6,630 nt of DNA from Thermodesulfovibrionales bacterium (GCA_022013235.1 JAKLQR010000095.1:1-6630); one strand, 5' to 3'. Shown: positions 1 through 6,475, counted from the stretch's first letter. Translations and numbers: made by a program. Notes: a model not told the origin generated them from the sequence alone.

Positions 1-2661
1 CATCCCTTTGTAACACGAAGCTATCTGGGCTTTTATATCATGCATCCTCTCCTCTATATTTCTCGCCGGATACCGGTGATTCGTGAGGACTTTCCTGAGA
101 GCACCCTCTCTAAATATACCTCCCCGTACCAGGATGAGGTTATCAAGGAGCACGCCCTCTTCATCGATATGCGAGGATTCGGCAGGCATGGAACCAGGAG
201 TGATGCCTCCGATATCGGCATGATGCCCGCGGCTGGCGGTAAAAAAAATAACTTCACCTTGTTCTGAGAATACCGGACAGACGACGGTAATATCCGGAAG
301 ATGCGAACCTCCCCGGTAAGGATTATTGGCAATATAGATATCGCCTTTTTCCATAGTCCCATGATAATCCTGAACAAGAGACTGCACCGTATCAGACATG
401 GCGCCGAGATGCACAGGGATATGGGGTGCATTTGCAACGAGATTGCCTGTTCTGTCAAACACCGCACAGGAGAAATCCAGGCGCTCTTTCATGTTTACGG
501 AATGTGCGGTTTGCTGAAGGGTGATGCCCATCTCGCGGGCAACACCCATGAAAAGGCTGTGGAAAACTTCAAGGAGTACGGGATCCGGTTTCTGGGTCTG
601 CGCTGAACTATATTCTGTCCTGCTGATTTGTAACCTTTTCATTGTTATGACGCTATGTGTGTCCATTTCAGCCTCGAAATCAGGATTCACAATTACCGAG
701 GTTTTCTCATCCACGATGCATGCCGGCCCTCTTATGGGAAGAAAAGGCGAAAGGTCCTGCCATTCATATACAGGCGCCTTGAGAGATTTTTCACTGCTAA
801 AATGTATTTCCTGATACGCGCAAGGTTCCTGTTTTTCCTTGCTCTTTCGCGTGTCCTGACTGGGATGGAAAAACTCCTCGATTTTCCTGATTGCGGTTCT
901 CAAATTTACCACTTCAAGTAGGGTATCGTCCGGTGAAAATCCGTAGAGCCCTCTGTACCGTTCAAGAAACCGCTCATGCATGTCAGTGAATGAACCATAT
1001 TCCAGAGTCAAAAAGGTTTCTGTTCCCTGAGGCCGCAAATCTATTTCTCTTATAGAAACATACCGGTCTCCGTGCAGACCCTTTTCGAGAACCATGCGTT
1101 TCTCTATTTCGGCAAAAATGTCTTCAATTTTCACGCATGTGTCCGGGGTAAACGGCATGAGAACAGTCCGTGATGTTTTCCACGCATGCTGTGCGATACC
1201 GATCCCGTAGGCAGAGAGAACGCTGCAGAATGGGTGTATGAGAATCTTTTCGATATCAAGCAAGGTTGCGATGTCGCAGGCATGCTGTCCGCCTGCTCCT
1301 CCGAAGCATATAAGGGTATCATTACGGACATCGAAGCCTCTCGTTACCGATATCTCCCTGATCGCTATCGCCATCTTCTCGTTTGCCACCCTGAGAAAAC
1401 CGTTCGCAACGTCTTTCACATGAAAAGAGGCGCCGAGGGTCTTATTGATCGTATCGGTAAGGGCATTAAATTTTCGCAGCGCTATCCCGGCATCCAGAGG
1501 CAACTGTTTATCATGGCCGAATGACTTCGGAAAATATTCGGCTATCAATCTCCCGGTAATAAGATTCGCATCGGTAACGGTGAGAGGACCACCAAATCCA
1601 TAGCATGCAGGGCCGGGGTATGAACCCGCAGATTCCGGGCCGACAAGCATTTTCTGTCCGTCGAACATGAGAAGAGAACCTCCTCCGGCTGCTACGGTAT
1701 TAATCTGAAGCATTTCGACCAGTAAAGGTATTCCGGATATCTCCTTTTCGAATATCCTTTCGCACCCACTCTCAACCCTTGCAACATCAGTGGATGTACC
1801 ACCCATGTCGAATCCTATTGCAGACCTGATATCGTTCTCTTCCGATATTTCTGATACCGCGATCACACCACCTGCAGGCCCGGAAAATAAGGCGTTTTTT
1901 CCCTTAAAAGACCATGGAGGAGTGAGCACACCGCTGCTCTGCATGAATTCTGTCGGGATACTCCCTGTTTCCTTTTGTATCTCTTCCAGATATAGTGCAA
2001 GGACTATGCTTAGATATGCATCAACGACTGTGCTCTGTCCCCTGCTGACAATCTTCACCTGGTTCATCGTTTCGTGGGAAAGGTAGATGTTCGAAAACCC
2101 TTGATTCCGTAGGATCTCTCCGCACTTTTTTTCGTGGGCAGGATTTATCCATGAGTGCATGCATACCACTGCAATTGCATCTATCGCATGCGTTCTGAAC
2201 ATCCGGATGCCTTCTATAAAAGCCTCTTCGTCAATACTCTGCATCATCATTCCGCTGCTGTCCATCCGTTCGTCAACCTCAGCAACACATGCATAAAGAG
2301 GCGGCGGCTTTTCGATACAGAGTTTGAAGATGTCAGGTCTGTTCTGATACCCGATTGCGAGCAGGTCAGAAAACCCTTTTGTGATGACGAGTCCAACCCT
2401 CCCTCCTTTTTTTTCGAGCAGTGCATTGGTTGCGATAGTCGTTCCAAACCTGATTCCCGATATTTTTTCGTCAGGCAGGGGATCTCCCGGCTTCAATCCG
2501 ATAAGTCTCCTGATCCCCTCGATGGAAGCATCATTATATAAGGAAGAATTTGAGAGAAGTTTCAGTGTATGATATTTTTCCTCCGGGTCGACGGCGACAA
2601 TATCGGTAAAGGTGCCCCCCCTGTCTATGGCAATTTTCCACTTCGAATGATTTTCAGACAT
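1..2661 (-). CDS. Fused hydantoinase A/B protein, 5-oxoprolinase type (3' end outside window)
   Basis: The frame is open from the ATG at 2661 to the left edge: 887 residues with no stop. Fused eukaryotic-type 5-oxoprolinases are about 1,290 residues, so roughly 400 C-terminal residues lie outside. The HyuA half has IDRGGTFTD (residues 12-20), [12 protein letters not shown] (71-82), SGPAGGVI (260-267), [12 protein letters not shown] (282-293, the second actin-like phosphate loop) and [10 protein letters not shown] (453-462). The HyuB half starts near DPVLLEVF (693-700) and shows [37 protein letters not shown] and [10 protein letters not shown]. The family uses ATP to open cyclic amides. The single-chain layout and the GGAGGQHAC form favour cytosolic 5-oxo-L-proline to L-glutamate cleavage (glutathione and pyroglutamate salvage), but a hydantoin-type substrate cannot be excluded. 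The start is set by the N-terminal loop eight residues later. The only Shine-Dalgarno-like AGGAA lies about 17 nt upstream, so initiation looks weak. The gene diverges from the acyltransferase. Confidence 0.93.
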   Translation of the reverse strand, partial: MSENHSKWKIAIDRGGTFTDIVAVDPEEKYHTLKLLSNSSLYNDASIEGIRRLIGLKPGDPLPDEKISGIRFGTTIATNALLEKKGGRVGLVITKGFSDLLAIGYQNRPDIFKLCIEKPPPLYACVAEVDERMDSSGMMMQSIDEEAFIEGIRMFRTHAIDAIAVVCMHSWINPAHEKKCGEILRNQGFSNIYLSHETMNQVKIVSRGQSTVVDAYLSIVLALYLEEIQKETGSIPTEFMQSSGVLTPPWSFKGKNALFSGPAGGVIAVSEISEENDIRSAIGFDMGGTSTDVARVESGCERIFEKEISGIPLLVEMLQINTVAAGGGSLLMFDGQKMLVGPESAGSYPGPACYGFGGPLTVTDANLITGRLIAEYFPKSFGHDKQLPLDAGIALRKFNALTDTINKTLGASFHVKDVANGFLRVANEKMAIAIREISVTRGFDVRNDTLICFGGAGGQHACDIATLLDIEKILIHPFCSVLSAYGIGIAQHAWKTSRTVLMPFTPDTCVKIEDIFAEIEKRMVLEKGLHGDRYVSIREIDLRPQGTETFLTLEYGSFTDMHERFLERYRGLYGFSPDDTLLEVVNLRTAIRKIEEFFHPSQDTRKSKEKQEPCAYQEIHFSSEKSLKAPVYEWQDLSPFLPIRGPACIVDEKTSVIVNPDFEAEMDTHSVITMKRLQISRTEYSSAQTQKPDPVLLEVFHSLFMGVAREMGITLQQTAHSVNMKERLDFSCAVFDRTGNLVANAPHIPVHLGAMSDTVQSLVQDYHGTMEKGDIYIANNPYRGGSHLPDITVVCPVFSEQGEVIFFTASRGHHADIGGITPGSMPAESSHIDEEGVLLDNLILVRGGIFREGALRKVLTNHRYPARNIEERMHDIKAQIASCYKGM

Positions 2662-2834
2662 GGTATGATTTTACACTTTTCCTGACGTGGAGTGCAGAAT
2701 GCTCATGCTCTCCGGATTTACAGAGAAAGCAGTGGATTGTATAGTGCTTCAGGTTGCTCAATTTAGAGTCTATTGATAAAAACGTATTTTGTCATTATCC
2801 GCACAGCAGTTTATACACAAACTCTATTTATAGT
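2662..2834. promoter_or_regulatory. Divergent intergenic region between the oxoprolinase and acyltransferase genes
   Basis: About 170 bp separate the two divergent starts, so both promoters should lie here. On the plus strand TTGATA at 2773-2778 is a fair -35, but the hexamer 17 nt later (TATCCG) is a poor -10. On the minus strand an AT-rich TGTAAAAT lies next to the oxoprolinase start without a convincing -35. I see no clear operator, riboswitch or RNA structure. This is a positional inference, not a mapped promoter. Confidence 0.3.
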
Positions 2835-3608
2835 ATGATGAAGGCAATGGATATTATCAGGTTCTGTCTCAAAACCACTCTTTTTTGTCTTGTGACACTG
2901 ATACTGGCACCCTGGTTTTTTTTATTGCTCCTGATTTTTTACCGTTGGCGCTACTGTATTGGACCCAAGCTTGTTCAGTTCTATTTTAAAATCTGTCTCC
3001 TCGTCTTTCGGGTTCAGATCGAGCAGGTAAAATATTATGGAATCAAGAACAAAAATGGTAAAGGTCTTCTCATTCTTTCAAACCATGTCAGTTTTCTGGA
3101 CATTTTTGTGCTCTCCGCTCAGTTTGGCACGGTATTCCTGAGCAAATCCGAAATAAAGTATTATCCCGTAATCGGGCAGATCGCCTGGCTCATGGGTGTT
3201 ATTTTCTTGAACCGTGATGCTTCGCATGAAAGGGTGAGGGTACTCAGCGCAATTGCAGGCAGGTGTACAAAGCAGGTCATTGCGGTTTTTCCGCAAGGTA
3301 CAACCAGCGTTATTTCCGAGCGGTTGCCTTTCAACAGGGGTATTTTCAAAGTAATAGAATTGAACCCGGGCCTCTCATTGTTGCCGGTAACCCTATACTA
3401 TAAGGAAGACGCGGCAATCGCGTGGAAAAAACCGCAATCGTTCAGGGAAAATTTGATGAGGGTATGCTCTCAGGACAGAATTCACCTCAAGATACTCATC
3501 CATGATCCTGTGACTATTGAAAATTATCGGGACAAAACCGCTTCTCAAATATGCAGAATGGTGGAACACACCATTCTGGAGCCTTTACGGGCAAAGTATG
3601 AAAGCTGA
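2835..3608 (+). CDS. 1-acyl-sn-glycerol-3-phosphate acyltransferase (PlsC/LPLAT family)
   Basis: A 257-residue membrane acyltransferase that probably adds the second acyl chain to lysophosphatidic acid, giving phosphatidic acid at the inner membrane. Residues 10-36 are strongly hydrophobic and form the membrane anchor. The four LPLAT blocks are in order: NHVSFLD (83-89, catalytic His84 and Asp89), GVIFLNRD (121-128), FPQGTTS (152-158) and LLPVTLYY (182-189). Block III normally reads FPEG; here the glutamate is glutamine, which may alter glycerol-phosphate binding or mark a divergent subfamily. The start is uncertain. The frame runs up to a TTG at 2754, but that has no proper ribosome binding site and adds 27 non-conserved residues. 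ATG 2835, 2838 and 2847 are all possible; GAAGG lies only 2 nt before 2847. A lyso-ornithine lipid (OlsA-like) acyltransferase is a close alternative. The gene converges on the HNH gene. Confidence 0.88.
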   Translation: MMKAMDIIRFCLKTTLFCLVTLILAPWFFLLLLIFYRWRYCIGPKLVQFYFKICLLVFRVQIEQVKYYGIKNKNGKGLLILSNHVSFLDIFVLSAQFGTVFLSKSEIKYYPVIGQIAWLMGVIFLNRDASHERVRVLSAIAGRCTKQVIAVFPQGTTSVISERLPFNRGIFKVIELNPGLSLLPVTLYYKEDAAIAWKKPQSFRENLMRVCSQDRIHLKILIHDPVTIENYRDKTASQICRMVEHTILEPLRAKYES

Positions 3609-3639
3609 ACCGGAGCATTGAGCCATCAGTTCTATCCCT

Positions 3640-3981
3640 TTACTTCAGGTGACCTCCGAGAATTCCTCTGCTGTGTTCGTCATCATGGCAGTAAATACAG
3701 AGGTTTTCCCAGTTAGAACCATTGACAGGATTGTTCCGATAGTTTCCGTCTTTATGGTGTACGGTAAGGAGATGCCTGTCCCTGTTTTCAAACTCTCTCC
3801 CGCATTTGGCGCAGATCAGTCCGTGGATTTTCAGGGATTGTTCCCGGTAATCTGAGGAAGAAGCACTCACAGCTTTCAAATCCCTTACTATCTCTTCCAC
3901 AGTTTTATCGCCCACAGGCTTTTTAGGAAGAGGTTTTCTTATTTTTATTCGTTTTTTATTTCCCAATATCCATTCCTCCAT
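3640..3981 (-). CDS. YajD-type HNH nuclease family protein
   Basis: A 113-residue protein ending in an HNH domain. Counted from the ATG at 3981, there is a CAKC zinc pair (Cys57, Cys60), the catalytic-type VHHKDGN (74-80), then GSNWENLCIYCHDDEHSR (88-105), which supplies the central Asn, the second zinc pair (Cys95, Cys98) and the distal histidines. This matches the YajD group of small HNH proteins, whose cellular job is unknown; metal-dependent DNA cleavage is inferred from the family. In E. coli YajD, as I recall it, the HNH block is near the N-terminus. Here it is C-terminal, after about 45 basic, low-complexity residues that could bind nucleic acid. The frame extends to a TTG at 4002, but ATG 3981 is preferred; neither has a strong ribosome binding site. 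The gene lies about 61 bp downstream of the zinc-ribbon membrane protein on the same strand, so co-transcription is possible. Confidence 0.85.
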   Translation of the reverse strand: MEEWILGNKKRIKIRKPLPKKPVGDKTVEEIVRDLKAVSASSSDYREQSLKIHGLICAKCGREFENRDRHLLTVHHKDGNYRNNPVNGSNWENLCIYCHDDEHSRGILGGHLK

Positions 3982-4042
3982 TCCCGGCAAAAGCACATTC
4001 AAGTATCAGTCCCGTGCTGTACCAGGAAACTTTTCATATATT

Positions 4043-4345
4043 TCATCCCTCACGCAATCTTGCGCCGCATTTCTTGCATATGCGCCTGTTAATATCCGGG
4101 CCCAGATATTTATTGCAAACGGGGCATCTCCAGTTTAATGCGCTGAATCCGATAAACACACCAATGACCAGTATCTGGCCGGTGAAAATAGTATCTTTCG
4201 GGATTTCTCCGAAGAGATCATAACGTTTATAAATCACAACGAGAAATAACAGGAGCACCAGCGTCACCGCCATAGCAAGGAACTGACGGCTCTGCCGCAT
4301 TCGGAATTCCTGCAAGATATCTTTATTGTCTTTTTTTTGTCTCAT
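4043..4345 (-). CDS. Small membrane protein with C-terminal zinc ribbon
   Basis: A 100-residue protein I cannot assign to a named family. The N-terminal 20 residues are charged and hydrophilic. Two predicted membrane helices follow at about residues 22-39 (QFLAMAVTLVLLLFLVVIY) and 54-71 (FTGQILVIGVFIGFSALN), separated by a short loop. The C-terminus carries CPVC (74-77) and CKKC (90-93), four cysteines spaced as a zinc ribbon. Both termini are probably cytoplasmic, which would place the ribbon inside the cell. Such proteins are common and usually annotated as hypothetical zinc-ribbon proteins. The ATG at 4345 follows a modest AGAGAA site (4351-4356) with 5 nt spacing; a GTG one codon upstream is a less likely start. 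It lies about 50 bp downstream of the decayed ATPase start and upstream of the HNH gene, so it may now use the promoter left by that remnant. Confidence 0.7.
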   Translation of the reverse strand: MRQKKDNKDILQEFRMRQSRQFLAMAVTLVLLLFLVVIYKRYDLFGEIPKDTIFTGQILVIGVFIGFSALNWRCPVCNKYLGPDINRRICKKCGARLREG

Positions 4346-4398
4346 CACAATTCTCTTGAGCCTGAACGGTCAAAGAACAGCCGTGAACTGCTTATTTC

Positions 4399-4550
4399 TT
4401 ATTTTCCGGCTTTTCCGAAAAGAGAACCGAGAACACGAAGGGTCACGGTTTTGCCGGTACCCGTTGCTCCTGCGATAAGTCCGTGACGGTTCGCCATGCA
4501 ACAGCGCTTTTCCCTCTCGCAATGACTAACGGATCGGGAGTCCTTGCCAT
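4399..4550 (-). pseudogene. Truncated, frame-disrupted start of a HerA-like DUF853 (YjgR-type) ATPase
   Basis: A remnant. From ATG 4550 the frame reads MARTPDPLVIARGKSAV and then runs as nonsense to a TGA at 4443-4445. A second frame opening at 4497 reads RHGLIAGATGTGKTVTLR, which is the Walker A region (GATGTGKT) of the DUF853/HerA-like ATPase family, and stops at 4399-4401. From my recollection of the family (for example E. coli YjgR), the PLLIAR segment and ANRHGLI are joined in one frame by about ten residues ending in LLP. Here those residues are missing and the frame shifts at the junction. Intact members run to about 500 residues; everything after Walker A, including Walker B, is gone. 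The upstream control region is intact: a strong AAGGAG site with 6 nt spacing and a consensus -35. The 32-residue second frame could in principle be translated alone but could not work as an ATPase. Confidence 0.8.
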
Positions 4551-4556
4551 AGCTGT

Positions 4557-4612
4557 CTCCTTTTAACCAGATAAGATGCTATAGAATAAAAATCATGTTA
4601 TGGGAATGTCAA
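4557..4612 (-). promoter_or_regulatory. Promoter and ribosome binding site of the decayed HerA-like gene
   Basis: Read on the minus strand, a perfect TTGACA -35 (4612 to 4607) is followed after 18 nt by TATTCT (4588 to 4583), a 4/6 match to the -10 consensus. The Shine-Dalgarno AAGGAG (4562 to 4557) then sits 6 nt before ATG 4550. The leader would be about 25 nt. Retention beside a broken gene suggests recent decay, or that this promoter now serves the zinc-ribbon and HNH genes downstream. Confidence 0.55.
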
Positions 4613-4617
4613 TTCCC
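4602..4617. repeat. Palindrome overlapping the -35 box
   Basis: GGGAATGTCAATTCCC has perfect 6-bp arms (GGGAAT and ATTCCC) around a 4-bp centre. It covers the TTGACA hexamer of the minus-strand promoter, where a repressor operator would be expected. No known regulator site is recognised, and a 6-bp arm pair could arise by chance. Confidence 0.4.
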
Positions 4618-4722
4618 TCCAGTTATTTCTTGGCGTTTCGTATAATTCCCTGCTCCCTGCAATTTACCACAACACTCACCTAAACTTTATTTCTTTTATG
4701 CTTCAAAAGACCTCATAATTAA

Positions 4723-4895
4723 ATCAGGGGAAATGGTTCAATTTCTAAAGTCAGATCATGGGTATTCTCGAAGAGGCTGAAGACGAAGCGGAAGCCTCAA
4801 CTATAAATTGTATGAAAACAATATAGTCAGGACAAGGTATGAAGAAAAACCAAGGGAATTTATCTGGCTTTAGAAATTGAACCATTTCCCCTGAT
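4723..4895. mobile_element. 173-bp MITE-like element with 34-bp terminal inverted repeats
   Basis: The left end (4723-4756) begins ATCAGGGGAAATGGTTCA. The right end (4862-4895) is its reverse complement over the full 34 bp except for one base (33 of 34). The match ends abruptly on both sides. The 105-bp interior holds no transposase and no long reading frame. This is the structure of a non-autonomous element or an insertion sequence that lost its interior. The GGTTCAATTT motif recalls ends of IS21-type elements, but that is recollection only. No clear target-site duplication is visible, so boundaries could extend slightly or the element may be old. It sits between the decayed ATPase gene and the promoter of the plus-strand AAA ATPase, and interrupts no gene that I can see. 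Confidence 0.65.
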
Positions 4896-4937
4896 CCATG
4901 ATATTGATAACTCCCTCGATAAAATCACAGAGAGGAA

Positions 4938-4967
4938 TTGAAAGATATCAATTAAATCTTCTATTAT
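4938..4967 (+). promoter_or_regulatory. Likely promoter of the AAA ATPase-glutaredoxin pair
   Basis: TTGAAA at 4938-4943 (5/6 match to -35) and TATTAT at 4962-4967 (5/6 match to -10) are separated by 18 nt in AT-rich DNA. The inferred leader is about 50 nt, ending in an AGGA site (5017-5020) 5 nt before ATG 5026. The promoter begins 42 bp beyond the right end of the inverted-repeat element, so it is not part of that element. Confidence 0.5.
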
Positions 4968-5025
4968 TAAATATACGTTTATTTTCTTTCAAAAAGGACC
5001 GTTACATTATAAAGACAGGAAGACT

Positions 5026-5745
5026 ATGCATCTCAAAACCGTAAAAATCGATACTGCAAAATATCCTGTCAGGGATCGATATCCTTTTGATCTTCCAATA
5101 TTCCAGACATCCAGCCGGATTGAATTGGATTCACCCATGACTTTCTTTCTCGGAGAAAATGGCGCGGGGAAATCGACCTTGCTGAAAGCTATCTGCCACA
5201 GGTGCGGTATTCATATCTGGAAATACTCCGAAAGATCCCGTTTCGAACTTAACCCCTACGAAGAAAGGTTTTATCAGGCCGTTTATGTTGAATGGTCAAA
5301 TGGAACAGTCCCCGGTTCTTTTTTCTCATCACAGACATTCCAGGACTTTGTACAGATTGTCGATGAATGGGCATCCTCTGATTCCCGGGTGCTTGAGTAT
5401 TTCGGAGGGAAATCACTTATGACGCAATCCCATGGTCAGTCTCTCATGTCATACTTCAGCAGCCGTTATACAAGAAAAGGGATCTATCTCATGGATGAAC
5501 CTGAAACATCTCTCTCACCGAAAAGCCAGCTTGCGCTGCTTCGGGTGATTCATTCGATGAGCCAGGCCGGTCATGCTCAATTTATTATCGCGACACATTC
5601 TCCAATCCTTCTTTCTTGTCCGGATTCAGACATATTCTGTTTTGATACTTTACCAATCCGCAAAATAGCATATGAAGCAACAGACCATTTCAGGATATAT
5701 AAAGATTTTATGGTGAACCAGGAACGCTATTTTCAGGACAAGTGA
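5026..5745 (+). CDS. AAA family ATPase, ABC/SMC-type (COG3910-like)
   Basis: A complete 239-residue soluble ATPase with an ABC-type nucleotide-binding fold. Walker A is GENGAGKST (43-51). The signature region is QSHGQS (134-139), the form typical of this group in place of LSGGQ. Walker B is GIYLMDEPE (152-160, Asp157 and catalytic Glu158), followed by a D-loop-like TSLSP. The switch histidine is His191 in ATHSPILL. The end, HFRIYKDFMVNQERYF, matches the usual C-terminus of these stand-alone predicted ATPases, so the protein looks intact and full length. No membrane segment or substrate domain is present. The function of this group is not established; dimerisation on ATP is expected from the fold. 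AGGA 5 nt upstream supports the start. The glutaredoxin follows after 42 bp without a terminator. No nuclease or OLD/TOPRIM domain adjoins it, so a defence role is not supported. Confidence 0.88.
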   Translation: MHLKTVKIDTAKYPVRDRYPFDLPIFQTSSRIELDSPMTFFLGENGAGKSTLLKAICHRCGIHIWKYSERSRFELNPYEERFYQAVYVEWSNGTVPGSFFSSQTFQDFVQIVDEWASSDSRVLEYFGGKSLMTQSHGQSLMSYFSSRYTRKGIYLMDEPETSLSPKSQLALLRVIHSMSQAGHAQFIIATHSPILLSCPDSDIFCFDTLPIRKIAYEATDHFRIYKDFMVNQERYFQDK

Positions 5746-5787
5746 TTTTTGAAGTACGGAAGAAACCATACAAAAAAGGAATAAGAA

Positions 5788-6042
5788 ATGCAAAAACCGA
5801 TTAAGCTTTACACGTTGAGCACCTGTATTCACTGCAGGGCTACCAAGTCTTTCCTCGACAAATATGCAGTGAAGTATGAATTTACCGATGTTGATCTGGT
5901 TCCCTTAACAGAAAGAGATGCTGTGCTCACGGAAATCAGGAAATATAATCCCGCATGTACGTTTCCGACAATTCTCATAGGCGACCAGATCATAATTGGG
6001 TTTAATGAGAAAGAACTGAGCGCAGCATTGGGCTCCCGCTAA
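5788..6042 (+). CDS. Glutaredoxin-family thiol-disulfide protein (CIHC active site)
   Basis: An 84-residue protein with the thioredoxin fold pattern of small glutaredoxins. After a short first strand (IKLYTL), the dithiol active site is TCIHC (Cys13, Cys16). The cis-proline loop is TFPT (Pro60), and the C-terminal IIGFNEKEL (69-77) matches the glutathione-site glycine region. It probably reduces protein disulfides in the cytosol using glutathione or a thioredoxin-type reductase. The CxHC active site and short length recall the NrdH-like or FTR-linked glutaredoxins of anaerobes, but no ribonucleotide reductase or ferredoxin-thioredoxin reductase gene is in the window. AAGGA at 5776-5780 lies 7 nt before the ATG. 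It is probably transcribed with the AAA ATPase; the pairing may be incidental. Its stop codon overlaps the stop of a convergent gene fragment. Confidence 0.88.
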   Translation: MQKPIKLYTLSTCIHCRATKSFLDKYAVKYEFTDVDLVPLTERDAVLTEIRKYNPACTFPTILIGDQIIIGFNEKELSAALGSR

Positions 6043-6185
6043 TACAGTCCCAGCTTGCTTTTGCGCTGAGAGAGCAATCGTACTCCTTGAAGCAATGTGT
6101 CTGCATCAGGCGCATTGAAAACCTCATTCAGTTGCCATAAATCCCCGGCTAAAACAATGAAAATCGCCTCGTTTACAATTACGCA
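6039..6185 (-). pseudogene. Start-less C-terminal fragment of an unidentified gene
   Basis: Read on the minus strand, 48 codons run from just after a TGA (6188-6186) to a TAG (6041-6039). The product includes FIVLAGDLWQLNEVFN, PDADTLLQGVRLL and a basic end, SQRKSKLGLY. The mix of hydrophobic, acidic and basic residues looks like real protein, and the GC content drops sharply just upstream of it (above about 6176), where the coding look also stops. There is no ATG, GTG or TTG near its beginning and no ribosome binding site, so this is best explained as the 3' end of a gene whose 5' part was lost. I do not recognise the family. Chance is possible at this length. It converges on the glutaredoxin gene with overlapping stop codons. 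Confidence 0.4.
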
Positions 6186-6316
6186 TCATCTGTTTAATTA
6201 TTTTCTTCTTTACAAATGAGTTATTTTTTATTTAAATGTATATAGGTAGTTTGAAGCAGAATTAAAATTGCATTGCCTGAATTCAGGAATGCAGAGAGAA
6301 GGGAGGTGAAGAGTGA
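6176..6316 (+). promoter_or_regulatory. AT-rich leader and promoter region of the lysine-rich peptide gene
   Basis: This stretch is much more AT-rich than its flanks and holds no credible gene. The promoter for the lysine-rich peptide should lie here: TTTACA (6209-6214) with TTAAAT 17 nt on (6232-6237) is one weak candidate, and TATATA at 6239-6244 is another -10. A palindrome at 6270-6292 and a strong Shine-Dalgarno at 6302-6309 follow. Confidence 0.35.
6270..6292. repeat. Imperfect 23-nt palindrome upstream of the lysine-rich peptide gene
   Basis: The core CCTGAATTCAGG (6276-6287) is a perfect 12-bp palindrome. It is extended by GCATT on the left and AATGC on the right, with one unpaired G at 6275. 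It lies 9 nt before the Shine-Dalgarno, so it could be a protein-binding site or a leader hairpin. As RNA the core would have no loop and would have to open at its centre, so a DNA operator is the easier reading. Confidence 0.45.
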
Positions 6317-6445
6317 ATGGCAGTTAAGAAGAAGGCAGCAGCAAAAAAAACAGTAAAGAAGGCAGCAGCAAAGAAGACAGTAAAGAAAGTTGTAAAGAAG
6401 ACTGCAGCAAAAAAAACAGCGAAGAAGACCGCAAAGAAGAAATAG
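6317..6445 (+). CDS. Small lysine/alanine-rich histone H1-like peptide
   Basis: A 42-residue reading frame starting MAVKKKAAAKKTVKK and ending KKTAKKTAKKK. Twenty residues are lysine, most of the rest are alanine, threonine or valine, and there is no acidic or aromatic residue. This composition is that of the C-terminal tails of histone H1 and bacterial H1-like proteins, which bind DNA without sequence preference and compact it; a nucleoid role is inferred from composition only. Expression signals are strong: GGAGGTGA (6302-6309), nearly the full anti-Shine-Dalgarno complement, lies 7 nt before the ATG, and an intrinsic terminator begins 30 bp after the stop. No globular domain is present, so it is either a stand-alone tail or the product of repeat growth. 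The opposite-strand frame is phenylalanine-rich and is an artefact of the AAG/GCA repeats. RNA binding or a ribosomal role are alternatives. Confidence 0.8.
   Translation: MAVKKKAAAKKTVKKAAAKKTVKKVVKKTAAKKTAKKTAKKK
6332..6385 (+). repeat. Two tandem 27-bp in-frame repeats in the lysine-rich gene
   Basis: Units 6332-6358 and 6359-6385 are identical at 25 of 27 positions; both differences are silent AAA/AAG changes. Each encodes KAAAKKTVK. Looser copies of the pattern continue to the stop. The gene probably grew by repeat duplication and may vary in length between strains. Confidence 0.75.
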
Positions 6446-6475
6446 GTTCCCTTACCATGTTGACACAGATGATTT

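Noticed and set aside
54..467. A 137-codon minus-strand frame and several plus-strand frames across 1-2660
   Set aside because: They lie inside the long oxoprolinase frame, which carries a continuous series of HyuA and HyuB motifs; the others show no family motifs.
2754..2834. TTG start adding 27 residues to the acyltransferase
   Set aside because: There is no spaced ribosome binding site, and the extra residues precede the natural membrane anchor without matching the family pattern.
4723..4895. The 34-bp inverted repeats as a terminator or riboswitch
   Set aside because: The arms are 105 bp apart with no T-run at either end, and the sharp repeat ends fit a transposable element better.
3640..5745. 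A defence island formed by the HNH nuclease, HerA-like ATPase and AAA ATPase
   Set aside because: The HerA-like gene is broken, the AAA ATPase is on the other strand beyond a mobile-element scar, and YajD-type HNH proteins are not known defence effectors. No operon links them.
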